NCBI GenBank assembly: GCA_032207245.1
Contig: CM063504.1
Coordinates: 17,943,951-18,007,950, forward strand
Direction: 5' to 3'
DNA from: Pardosa pseudoannulata
Taxonomy: Eukaryota; Arthropoda; Arachnida; Araneae; Lycosidae
DNA: 64,000 bases
Below the pieces are notes generated by a model, which worked only from the letters and a program-made list of their open reading frames with translations, ran no database searches and was not told the DNA's origin. Shown in pieces: positions 1-59,082 of the stretch. The stretch's first letter is position 1. Each line of letters opens with the position of its first letter. The position numbers and the translations under genes are program-made.

Positions 1-1080
1 CCAAAAAACACATGTATTACATCTGTTCCATGGATTTGTGTGTAAGCCAATCCACCCCCCATCCCCAACCATACACACACACTTTAGATCTATAGAAAGC
101 TCCAAAAATTCTTGGCTTATACATGGAACTATACATTAGATTATTTGAGATACTACCTGCATTTAAAATTGTAATTTTGTATATGTCTTAAATTAAAATA
201 ATATATGTAAAAATATATTTATATATAAATCTTCAAGTACATTTCAATAATAATATCCAAGTATCCAATTTTGTTCTTAGAAAAAAATTTTTCAGCTCTC
301 CTTATTTTCATATTTTTGTTCAGTAATAACTTTCAAAAATTGCTTCTCATTGCTTTAAAAATGTCTGCTATAAAAGGGTACTTTAAAATGCTTTAAGTGT
401 TCATAATGGTAGATTTCAACATATGCATAGAGTTTACCCAAAGAGAGTTTCTTTTACTTTACTGTGTCAGGGAACAATTTTAACCTGTTGTGTTGCTGCC
501 CCATTGGTCTTTTGTTCATTTATGAATAATAAAAGTTGTCAAAAAGACCAGACGGTAAAAATGTTGATAAAATCTTTTTGTGAGCCATTTGTAGTTGTCA
601 TTATTTTGTTATTACTTATACTGACTTACTCGGACTTAAAATCACATAATAGGCTCAGTAAGAAAGAATAATCTATATCAAGGATTTCATTTTAAACCTC
701 CAAAAGAAACATCATGAGCTTGAGATGGCTTAGTGGTCAGGATGCAGAACTAGAACCCTACATTGCTGAATTTGGATCTGAGAAGTATATAAAACATCTG
801 TCTGTACACCCATAAAACATTCAGGATAAATCTGTATGCCTGGATGTCCTCTTGCAGGGAAGTTAGCAGGAAGGAGAATCAGAAGTAAAAATTTCCGTTC
901 CTTTCGATGACTGAAAAAATGCATTACATCTATCCCAGTCCTTTTTCAAGTTTAGTTGAAAAAGTATGGAGAAAAAAATAAGATTTATTTTTTTTCAGCA
1001 TAAATTTTAATTTGTTAAAAAAGATAATCATATACTTTTCAAATCAGAAGAAAAAGCAAGTAACATTAGAACTCAAATAC
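1..1080. other. Intron sequence after the VHC exon
   Basis: AT-rich sequence holding no recognisable continuation of the phosphatase on the minus strand. The 82-codon open frame at 423-671 on the plus strand has hydrophobic runs but no splice, homology or start context and is treated as chance. A possible old SINE lies at 722-930. Confidence 0.5.
722..930 (+). repeat. Possible degenerate tRNA-derived SINE
   Basis: The head GATGGCTTAGTGGTCAGGAT resembles a pol III A box of a Leu/Ser-type tRNA. A weak B-box-like GAATTTGGATCTG follows 40 bases later. The region is more GC-rich than its surroundings. No target duplication was identified. Confidence 0.3.
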
Positions 1081-49434
<48,354 letters not shown>

Positions 49435-52321
49435 CTGTATAAAAAAAAGAGATAAAAATGTGTTATATTAAATCGTTATACATCATCTATCATTTTAAAT
49501 ATAAGAAAATATTAAAAATTATGTACTTTTAAAAATAAAATAGGAATGTCAGTTTTTTATATTTTATTTTAATTTTTCAATTAAAATTGAAAAATTTTGT
49601 AAAGGAATGCAAGACTGTATTTTCTATTCCATATTTCTTATTAACACTGATAGATATAACTTTTTAAAATGAGTACAAAAAAGAATAAACTATTTTCAAG
49701 GTTTCATATCTGATAAGTCAACAATACATATTATCTACAGTAAAAGAATAATAGTTTATATAGTTACTGTTTATGGTTAGATTAACAGCATATCACAGTC
49801 AGCCTCTCCTTTGAGGCTAATGTTAAATCAGTAGAAAAACATATGAAATTGTGAATTCACTTTTGAATACTTAACAAAACTAAACATAAATTGGCATTTT
49901 TCAAGTTTATTGCATTGCAACTGTATGATAAAAGCATAGAAGTTAATTAAAAAGTATAGTTAATCTAAATTAACAAAACGATGCAAGTGGATATTAGAAG
50001 AATGAAATAAAATCAGTAAATTTGAGCTTAAAAAAGATAGAATTATCAATGTCAACGCATTTGGAACATGTTAGAAGGAATAGAATATATTCTAGGAAGT
50101 ACTAAAATGATAGTATGAAATAATTATCTTTTTTTTAAAAAAAAAAAAAGAGAGAGAGAGAGACAGAGAGAGAAACACAAGTCCAGTATGTTTTTCTTTG
50201 CAATTCAAATTTTTACAACATGCTTTAAGGAAAGTTTATTTTTAATTAAATTTTAAATTGTCTATGCCCATAGATTGTTAAAAGTTTTAGCATTAGAATT
50301 ATCAGTAATCTACAGGGCACTATGGCGATTTAAACTGAACTAAGTTAATAATATAAATTACATATTTCCCTATTTTTTAACTAAGAAAATTTAGTACTAA
50401 AAAATTTAATATTTAATAATAATAATAACACTGAAAAGTTATATAAAATTCAATAAGTCCATACACAATTTTGTGCAATATGTTTCAACAAATGTATTAA
50501 CCAATTTAGAACTATTAAAAATTAAAAAAAAAAAAAAAAATAGAAATTTTTAAAGCTGAAATTCTTTTTTAATAATTATGTTTTGATTAAGTATGCAAAT
50601 AAAAAAATAAATATTGATTTTATTTCAATATTAAAATGTAATACAGTAAACTCCAGAATTTCTTTTATTCATACAGTAGTTTGCTAGAACTGACAACATA
50701 AAAATTGTCCACTTCATGCAGTTGAACTGATTTATAATTGACTGTTCATGACATCAGTGTTGATAATTACCCTTGAAGGAGTCAGAAAGGAGCATCTTAC
50801 ATGGTGATCCAGGATCATTTTGGATAGTAAAACTGTTGTCAGTATAAAAGACATTTTCAGATAGGAATTCCTAGTAAATGACATAAAATATAACCTCTAT
50901 CTAAGGAACGTGCCTAAAAGAATCTTTAGGTAATGTTCATTTAGGTAGTATTACACTTTTCTCATAAAATGGTTTACTGCCCTCAACCCCTTTCTGAACA
51001 AAAAGTAGAATAATGGTGTGGTTTAAAAAATAGTTGTGATTTAAAAAATTGTACCTATAGATAGCTTAAAATTTTTCCAAATTTGGGAATTACTTTATAA
51101 AGATTGTTTAAATAGAAACTAAGACATATGACTATAAGATATATATGACTCATTTCTATGTTTAGATATTAGTTTACAATTTAAAATTTAATTTTCATTG
51201 AAAATTAAAAATAAAAAACAAGGCACTTTTTGTAGGTAGTCATCTGTCTAGTGGAAAAAAATAATATATATATACTATATATATTCTATTTACATAAATT
51301 GAATTTTAGAGTTAATTTTAGAGTCATTAAAATGAAATTTATATGTTAGATTCTAATTTATAACATAATTTGAACTATGTAAAAAGTTTGAGAAAATTTT
51401 ATTTGAATATCTTAAAATTATTTTTGTGAATAATATTCCTAAAGATGGGAAAAATAGAGCAACAGTTCTAAATCATGTAACCCCAACTAGCACAAGAAAA
51501 TATCTAAACTCTCCCATATTAATCCCAGTACAAAAACAAATCATGTCAAAGTAAATATAGACATTTTTTATAATTAAAAAGCACTATATCTGGCATCAAT
51601 AAATTAAAAACATTATAAATGGTCTTTAATGTTAAAAAAAAAAAAAAAAATGTCTGATACAGTAAGACACTAGACTTTACTTTTAACTATAGAAAATCCA
51701 AGATTTTATTTTAGTTAATACATATTAAGCTTTAGATTTGTTGATCATAATAAACAAGAAAATGGTTTGTTTTTCTATTAATTTTGAGATGTATTTCTTT
51801 TTCAGTACAGAATTCCGGAATGAATAATAACTGAAATTCTTTTAGTTGTCGTAACATGAGGAGGTGCGTAAAAAAGAGAAAATATGTGTAAATACAAGTA
51901 AGAATGTGTTCAGCCAGAAAAAAAATTTCAAGATCAGGAACTCTCATTTTAGACTATTGCAACTTGTATTATATTTTCCTCTTTACTCTGAACTCACAAA
52001 TCCTCTTTAAATTTCTAACTTTAAACTAAATTTCCTATTATATTCAGAGTTCCATAGATATAATTACACAGCAATAAGAAAATTTTAACTTAGGGTCCAA
52101 CAGTTAAGCCCAATCTACTCCCTGGGTGAGGAAGTGGGTTTTTAAAGAATATCACATCAAATACACTGATTTCTGTTACTATTTTTACACTTTATGCTCT
52201 ACCCCTTATACATTAGTTTTTAAAAACATATCTATGGTACTTCAGTGTCCTATAGGTAAAAGTAGGGATTCTGAAGAGACATATATTAAACTGCATGCAA
52301 CCTATCGAAGTCCTTAAAATC
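49435..52321. other. Sequence upstream of the first recognised exon
   Basis: Expected to be intron, since the first exon found begins in phase 1. A GA-rich run lies at about 50150-50175 and a hAT-like repeat at 50313-50665. No signal-peptide exon or promoter could be identified. Confidence 0.4.
50313..50665. mobile_element. Non-autonomous hAT-like repeat, copy C
   Basis: Begins CAGGGCACTATGG. Blocks AAGTCCATACACAATTTTGTG and TTTCAATATTAAAATGTAAT align with copy A in the same order. The right border is uncertain. Confidence 0.45.
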
Positions 52322-52362
52322 TGACTGGATGGGATTCTTGGCTAAATACATAGACTAACACG

Positions 52363-52848
52363 TGTTAGTCTTCCGTCAGGTCAGGAGTTGCGATATGCGG
52401 TGATGTAATTGTTCATAGACACCGCAGGCTAAATACTTGTCGTTCCCTTGAAAATTCTGGTCGTGCACAAAAGATTATTTTTGACTAAGACAATCAGGCC
52501 AATCAACAAGAACTTTTTCATAAACTTTTGTCAATTTATTTAAAATCTTTAGTAAATAGTATTGTTTTTTAATGCACATATGTTGTGTATTAAAACAGAG
52601 GCTGCGTAAGGCTATACGCGGTTAACTATATACACTGGAACAATAGAACAGAATCTCAATTTATGACAATTCTGGCTTTAGTTTCAAACGGAAAGGCAGT
52701 TTATTTCTTTGTCTATTGGCTGTTGTAAACCTGAAAATGAATAGGAAGGGCATTATAGTAATTCGTGACGTTGCGACAAATTGCTCTATTCACACACGCT
52801 GGAATGCTCTGACAGTGCCATCTAGCGTATACATTACAATCTTCTACA
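52363..52848 (-). repeat. Candidate 3' LTR of the old gypsy element
   Basis: On the minus strand it would start TGTAGAAGATTG at 52848, just after the integrase reading frame ends, and stop at GACTAACA at 52363. GC-richer than the host. The left border is uncertain. An 18-bp perfect palindrome, GACTAACACGTGTTAGTC (52353-52370), overlaps it. Confidence 0.4.
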
Positions 52849-52952
52849 CTTAATTTGATAAATTAGGAATAGAACTAATGTTGAAATATATAGAGGAAAT
52901 TGTAATTTAGTTGTAACAAATAATAATAATAAAATAAACTAAGAATAGCTAC

Positions 52953-54100
52953 TTATGTTCATTTAGAGTTCTACATAACGTAATTGGAGAGATAGCTCGG
53001 AGGTCGGAACATTCTTCGAGGTCTCCGGTTCTGTGGCTGGACATGTTCGCTCGGGTGCTCAGTGTGTTTTGGTGATCGGACAGGGGTGATTGAGTTGTCG
53101 GCTCTCGGTGTCTCATGCACTTCGGTGGGTAAATCGTTTCCCCAATCTTGGTATACTTATTTCTTCGCTGCAAATGTTACGTTTGGTCTGAAGGTTTTGG
53201 GAACTTTTCAATTTCTTAGTTGATTTATATGCCTCTTTTGGTCACAACCTTTATCCAGTTCAATTATGTAATGTAGCCTGCCAATTTTCTTTTTGACTGT
53301 ACCAAAGTCCCATGACAGTTTGTTATCTACATATGATCAAAATTGCACGCGGTCTCCCACACTTAAATTTCGACTATTTGGAAGTTACAGATAGCATGTG
53401 GTGGAATTAGACTTCTTTATAGCTGGAAGTCGTAACAAGTCTAGTTTTGTTCTAATTTTACGTCCTAAATATAATTCTGCCAGTGTTCTAACAGATTGCA
53501 ATGGTGTAGCTCTGAACTGAAATATTACCTCTCAAATTTTGTCAGGTATTGAAGATTGTTCCCCAGATATTTTAATTTCATTTTGATAGTTTGTACATTT
53601 CTTTCGGCCAACCCATTTGTTGTCGGGTGCCCTGGTGCAATGAACTTTTGAAGGATACCGTTTTCTATACAAAATTCTGTGAACTAGGTACTTTTAAATA
53701 TAGAGGCATTATCACTATTATCAGAAAGTGGTACTTGAGGTAAACCATGAACGCTGAAAATATCTGAGCTTCCACATCGTTGACTAGGGTCAACTTCTCG
53801 TAGGAGGGTTTCGTTGCATGCGAATTTCTGGCCATTTTATTTTAGCATCGATGAGTATAAGAAAATTAAATCGAAGAATGGTCCTGCGTAATCGATATGG
53901 ATGAGTTCAAACTTTGTTGAAGGCTCTTCCTAATGGTAATTTGATATTGCTGCAGGATTGTATTTTAATTCGGCGCAATATTTGCATTCACACTCTTCTA
54001 TATCGTGATCGATATTTTTCCAATAAAAATATCTCCTTCCAAGATTTTTCATTTTCAAAAATTACTACATGAGTAGGATGGATTTCTTTTAAAATGTAGG
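52953..54100 (-). pseudogene. Degenerate gypsy integrase (old element)
   Basis: Read on the minus strand with several stops and frameshifts: RRYFYWKNIDHDIEECECKY CAELKYNPA (zinc-binding tail), FELIHIDYAGPFFD (first catalytic Asp), LPQVPLSDNSDNASIF (second), GHPTTNGLAERNVQTIKMKL (catalytic Glu), then a basic C-terminus ending near 52953. It fits Ty3/gypsy integrases of the K02A2.6-like kind. Non-functional. Confidence 0.75.
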
Positions 54101-54352
54101 AATTTTCGGAATTTAAACTCTGTGATGTCTAAAAATGATATTGTTTTGTAATGTATATTCGGGATCACATTTTGCTCCTGGTAGCAGTTCTTGTTTTAAT
54201 TGCGATAATTCTAGATGATTTTCAGTTTCTTGAGCTATAGTTTTGTGTGTAATAGTAACTGAAGATATGTGATTCACAGTCTTCAGGTGTGTAATGTCAT
54301 CGTTAAGTAAAATATTGGGGTTTCTTAATTTTAGAGATACTCTCAATAAGTA

Positions 54353-56041
54353 GGGTCTGGTGGGATAAAATGGATTTTTTTTTATAATTTACTTAAAAGA
54401 CACATCATATTTTTTAACAATTATATTTTAGCTTTGTAATATATTCTTAGACATTTGTTGACAACATTTATTTTCCTTAAGAAGTTTAATATTTCGCATC
54501 TGTCAACATAGATTGCCTTGTTTGCAAATCAGGAGTACATTCTTCTTGATTAAGGTCTTAAAAATTTTAAAAAAAGTAATATTTATTTTTTTTATCGTCA
54601 ATATTTTTTAGTAATCAACTGCAAGGGTTTCTGAACAATAGTTTTTCAAAAACAGGCAAGAAATATTTTAAATATGTTATGTTTAATGATTATTTTTGTA
54701 TGATGGAGGAAAATGGATATTGGTTAGGCTTAACAATTTATTATAAAGTTCTAAATTTTTAGATGCAATGATTTAAACCAGCCCTTTAATTTTAATGTAA
54801 ATAATATTACATAATATTTTTAAAAAATTATTTTCTGTGATACAGAGTAAATTAATATAATAATAATAAAATTGATCTTGTGATCCTAAAAATACATGTG
54901 TTTACATGACTGTTTTGTATATCTGTGACAGGAAACTTTCTTTCATCTCTCACTGTGTGCAAAAGTCTACATTTATATGAAACTTGGACCAAGGGTGGAC
55001 CACCTGGTGCATTATATGGCTGCACAGAGTAAGGGTGGATGCATGATGCAAAGTTTAAATCTTGGATGACATATTTTCTCAAACAAGTGGAACATATGGA
55101 AAAACCTATTCTTTTGATATTCGATGGTCATTTGTAATATAAGACAGTAAATCAAACAATGGACAATAGAATCATCTTTTACTGCCTCACATCAAATTCA
55201 AACCATGCCCTGTAAAATTTGGATGTCAAACTATATGACTTTTATAAGTGTGACTAGAGAAAAATCCTGAAGACGTGGTACATGGAGAGCTGTCATCAAA
55301 AAATGTCAAACGCGACATTTCCTAACCTGCTGAATCAGCTATTTGACACTGTGGAGGAAAAAGGCTGTTAAACACAAAATAGTGTTAACTGAAAAACATG
55401 GAGAAATAACAGTGTTGCACAGACTTCAACAACTGCTACTATCGAAGCTCTTTCTACGCAAACTTCCAGTTCAATCACTTCGAATTTTGCCATTTCTTCT
55501 CCATATAAGGATATATAAATAACATTTATTTCTATATGAAGTTAATTATTCATAGAGGAGTCCGTAGATTAACAAACAACATTTATTTCTTGATTAGATA
55601 AAAGAAAAGTAGAAACATTTTAAGACGAGAACACGCACACAGCAGACATATCGTAACGGCACACAGCAGAAGACTACTTCAACGCTTTCTGACTTTGAAT
55701 GAATAATGAATATGCAGTGCGCATGCTCCCGTCTCAATACTTGGCGCGCCAAACAGAATAAATGTAAAAATGTTCGCTCGCTTCATTTCCAACAATAATT
55801 AATAGCATTTTTAAATCTATACTCATTTTACCCCACCTAGAGGTAAAATAGGTATAAAAAAAGAGGTAAAAAATTATAAATTTGCAATTTAAGAAAATGT
55901 ATAAAAATAAATGTTTAATAAAGGTAATGAACCCTTTGCATGAATGTACGCAAAAAATTGCTTATTTATAGTTTTTTTAAGTAAAAAAGAGTACTGAATG
56001 AGGAATCATGCTTTTTCTATCCATTTTACCCCACCAGACCC
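54353..56041 (+). mobile_element. pogo/Tigger-like DNA transposon nested in the old gypsy element
   Basis: Terminal inverted repeats GGGTCTGGTGGGRTAAAATG (54353 onward and complement ending 56041) match at 22 of 23 bases and are flanked by TA duplications (54351-54352, 56042-56043). Total 1689 bp. It splits the gypsy integrase from the gypsy RNase H. The transposase trace lies at 54961-55500; flanks are AT-rich non-coding. Confidence 0.85.
54961..55500 (+). pseudogene. pogo-type DDE transposase relic
   Basis: Plus-strand reading: TWTKGGPPGALYGCTE, stop, GWMHDAKFKSWMTYFLKQVE, then EKPILLIFDGHL and, after stops, IIFYCLTSNSNHAL and NLDVKLYDF. The order GGPPG..YG...GW, KP.LLI.DGH and Y.LP...H.LQPLDV is that of pogo/Tigger transposases. 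At least four stops make it inactive. Confidence 0.8.
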
Positions 56042-56095
56042 TAGTCGATATTCAAGTGTTTATCACTGGTTCGATGTTGAACTTAATAGTTATAT

Positions 56096-57005
56096 TTACT
56101 TAAAAATGCTGCATATCTGAGTAAACGTGAAAGGTGTTTTAGCATCATGGTGAAAACCCTTGTAAGTATGAAATTTCTGAACTGCAAATTTAATAGCTAA
56201 AGCTTCCCTGTCCAATTGACTGTAATTTTGCTCTGCCGATGTTAGTGATCTAGATACGAATACTACAGGCTTTTCAATACCGTTGACTGTATGAGATAAT
56301 GTTCCGGAAATACCTGTAGGACTTGATCCACACGCTACTGTTATTTGCAAAGATGTATGGTAATGTATCAGTACTCTGTCACTTGATATCTCATTCTTTA
56401 GTTTGATAAATATAGATTCAGAAGACACAGACAAATGAAATTTATTATTTTTTCTCAACATCTTAACGGATGTCATAGTTGATACTTTCGGATCAAATCT
56501 GGAATAATATGCAACCATTACTAAAAAGCGTTTCATGTCCTCAACATTTTTAGGTCTGAGAACATTCCCAATTGCCTCAACTTTCCATAGGCATTTTGAA
56601 ATTTTATTGTGTTGAATTATATAACCTAGGTAAGAAATCTTTTCTTTGAAAAATTGACATTTTGAATTATTAAAGTGCAACTTATAGGTCTATAGACGCT
56701 TTAGGCATGCAATTAAACGTTTACTACAATCCAGCAATGTTTTCCCGTAGATGAATATATCATCGAAATAACTTGTTACTCCATCAAGATCTACAAGAAT
56801 TTGATCTAGTATTCTGTGACATTCACTAGGTACAGTTTTAATTCCAAAGGACAATCGGTTAACTTAAAATGTTCCCCTATGGATCGAAATTGTTTGAATA
56901 ATTTTACTATCATCATCAACAGCTACGTGCAAATAAGCTTTAAAGAGATCAAAGGTGCAAAATATTTTTGAATTTCGAAGACTGTTTAGTATTTTATCGA
57001 TACAT
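56096..57005 (-). pseudogene. Degenerate gypsy reverse transcriptase and RNase H (old element)
   Basis: Minus strand: FCTFDLFKAYLHVAVDDDSK (RT motif with catalytic Asp), RLSFGIKTVPSECHRILDQI, SYFDDIFIYGKT (YxDD box), one stop, then YLGYIIQHNKISK, RFLVMVAYYSRFDPKVSTMT and SRSLTSAEQNYSQLDREALA (RNase H). It is cut at 57005 by the 5' LTR of the younger element; the missing N-terminal half should continue right of that element, beyond 64000. Confidence 0.85.
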
Positions 57006-57389
57006 TGTAACGATCCGTTACATGACCCCAAAAGAACGAGGAGCCGAAGGTGACCTTTCGCCGTGGACTCACGATTAGCCTCTAATAGAACCAGGTGGTC
57101 TAGCACCCTAATGGAAAACTGTTCGTTGCCGGCTCCTCAACGTCTGGGCATTGTAAACCTGCTGAATGGAACGACGCTGTGGGAAGAGTGTAAATAATTA
57201 GAGTGCACCTTGCCGCCCATTAGCGGTTACAAAAAGGTCATTAAGTTGATTAAGTCGATGGATCTGAGGAAATGCCGTCGACACATCTGGAAGCAGAACA
57301 GCTGATCCAAAAGGCTTGGGAATGACCACAAGATTACGTCACCCTGGTTCGGGAAGTTTCTCGAAGGACCGAGAAAAAGGGAGTGCCGC

Positions 57390-57397
57390 TATATAAG
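57390..57397 (+). promoter_or_regulatory. TATA box of the LTR
   Basis: TATATAAG in a GC-rich setting, roughly 385 bases into the LTR; transcription would start near 57420. Position within a U3 region is typical. Confidence 0.6.
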
Positions 57398-57492
57398 GAG
57401 GGACAGGACTAGAACGGAGGCTTTTGTTTCTTCTCGAGGCTTCTACCTGCGAGAGCCTGGTCGCTCGAGGACCGCTCGTATCTCCGTGTCTG

Positions 57493-57526
<34 letters not shown>

Positions 57527-57939
57527 GACCGCCAGCGTCTCTGTTGCTAGAAAGTCGACCTGCGACTTGGGAATTTCTTCCCCGTTATTTGCTTATTATT
57601 AGTTAACTTCTTGCATAGAAGTAGGCAGCCGAGAGTGACTTTGCTCTCGAATTTGGATCGTCTTGCATCCTGATATTTACTTCACGAATCCCAGCGTGAT
57701 ACGCACTCGGAACTTCCGAACCTTGCAGCGGAAGCCAACTGTGCTAATCGACAGACGGAGTGATTGTGTCAGCATTAGTCCCGGCACTAATTAGTTCCCA
57801 ACTCTTGTGATTGGAAGCCCTAGCCATACTGTTCCGGTATCCCACGCATCCTTGTGTGTACATATTATCTCTGTACGAGATCACTGAATGTTAAAATCCT
57901 ACTGAATTTGTACATAGCTGTACATAATTTATTCTATTG

Positions 57940-57945
57940 AATAAA
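57940..57945 (+). terminator. Polyadenylation signal of the LTR
   Basis: AATAAA about 76 bases before the LTR end, where the R/U5 border would be expected shortly after. Confidence 0.6.
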
Positions 57946-58021
57946 GTATTTAATCCAGAATATCTAAATTTCTAGCCTGTTTCATTGACGGCCTCGTCTA
58001 CTTTATTCCCAGTACGTTACA

Positions 58022-59082
58022 GGCTAGTGGTATTCTAAAACTGGTGGCAGCGCTTTGACGGTAAACAGTGAAGGCTAGGTGAAGAAATTTTCGCGGGTGA
58101 AATTATACAACCAAACATCAGATAAGAAATTTTGCGTTCCGAATCTGAACCTGCATTAGTGAAATTGTTGTGTGATCCTGTGATATTGAGAGTCAACAGT
58201 GAGACTTTTTGTGTGACCCTGTGATATTGAGAGTCAACAGTGAGACCTGGTGTTCAACTGTAATACAACTACTCGAGACTGATGAAGCAAGCATAAAAAA
58301 TCGTGAGTAACCAATTCTGTTCTCTTGTATCGAACCAACAGTGTATTGAGTATAGGTTGTGCTAGGAATTTAGACAGAGTATAGTAAATTGTGTTGCATT
58401 GTGTTTAAATTAAATGTGGATAAATTGAAAGAAATCATAAATTGGTATACAAATATTTTATAGAGTGATAGAAAATAATTCCAAAGATAAGAACTATTGA
58501 CTAAGGTGTATTAAAGTTTTGAATTAAGAGTAAAGTTGAATTAAGGAATTTTGTGTGATAGTACTGTGCATAAATTTGAATTTTAAAAGTGTGTATAAAT
58601 TATAATTGTAATTGAATATTAATTGGAATTTAACTGTTCATAAATAAGATTTTTAAACTGTGTATAAATCAGAATTTTTATATTGAATATAATTTGGAAT
58701 TTTGAAATTGCATAAATTGAAAATTTTAGATTGTGTATGATGGTGTTTGATTTAAATTGTTTAATAAGATAAGAAAAATTAGTGTGTTGAGAACATTGCT
58801 TAAATTAAATATATTAGTTAATTAATTATCATAAGTTTGAACTTAAGAAAACTGTTAGCACATTATAAGAGAATATTGCAAGTATTTATTTTGTATTGTG
58901 TGCATTTGTGCTAGGAAAATTCATATTGTTTATTGTTTTGGTTTTCAAGTGATTATTATTGTGTGAATTTGAAATTTTGGAATTTGGGTTAAACGTTCTA
59001 ATATCGAGTAGTATTTGAATTGTGTTATTATTGTATTTCACGAATTATTTGAGTAGCAAGTTTGTTAGGATTTTATCTCACC
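58022..59082 (+). other. Leader between 5' LTR and gag
   Basis: About 1.06 kb, non-coding. A primer-binding site is not obvious: TGGTGGCAGCGC at 58042-58053 is a candidate but lies 20 bases after the LTR. A 36-bp unit ending CAACAGTGAGAC is duplicated at 58170-58205 and 58211-58246. The rest is AT-rich, unlike the coding part. Confidence 0.6.

Larger units (their letters stand above)
57006..58021 (+). repeat. 5' LTR of the Gmr1-type element
   Basis: 1016 bp from TGTAACG to CGTTACA (perfect 7-bp inverted termini). TATA box TATATAAG at 57390-57397, poly-T run of 28 at 57496-57523, polyadenylation signal AATAAA at 57940-57945. This suggests U3 to about 57420, a long R of over 500 bp and U5 to the end. 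The right border is set by the terminal inverted repeat because the 3' LTR is cut by the window. Confidence 0.85.

Noticed and set aside
423..671. 82-codon plus-strand open frame with hydrophobic stretches
   Set aside because: No homology, no splice or promoter context, lies in an intron of the minus-strand gene.
51732..51947. Candidate signal-peptide exon of the receptor on the minus strand
   Set aside because: MRVPDLEIFFLAEHIL lacks the normal n-h-c layout and no phase-1 donor at a suitable place could be supported.
56864..57106. Single 80-codon minus-strand gene across 57006
   Set aside because: It joins LTR sequence to the old RT across an insertion junction; only the part left of 57006 is retroelement protein.
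58042..58053. TGGTGGCAGCGC as primer-binding site
   Set aside because: Starts with TGG but lies 20 bases from the LTR end, and I could not match it to a tRNA 3' end with confidence.
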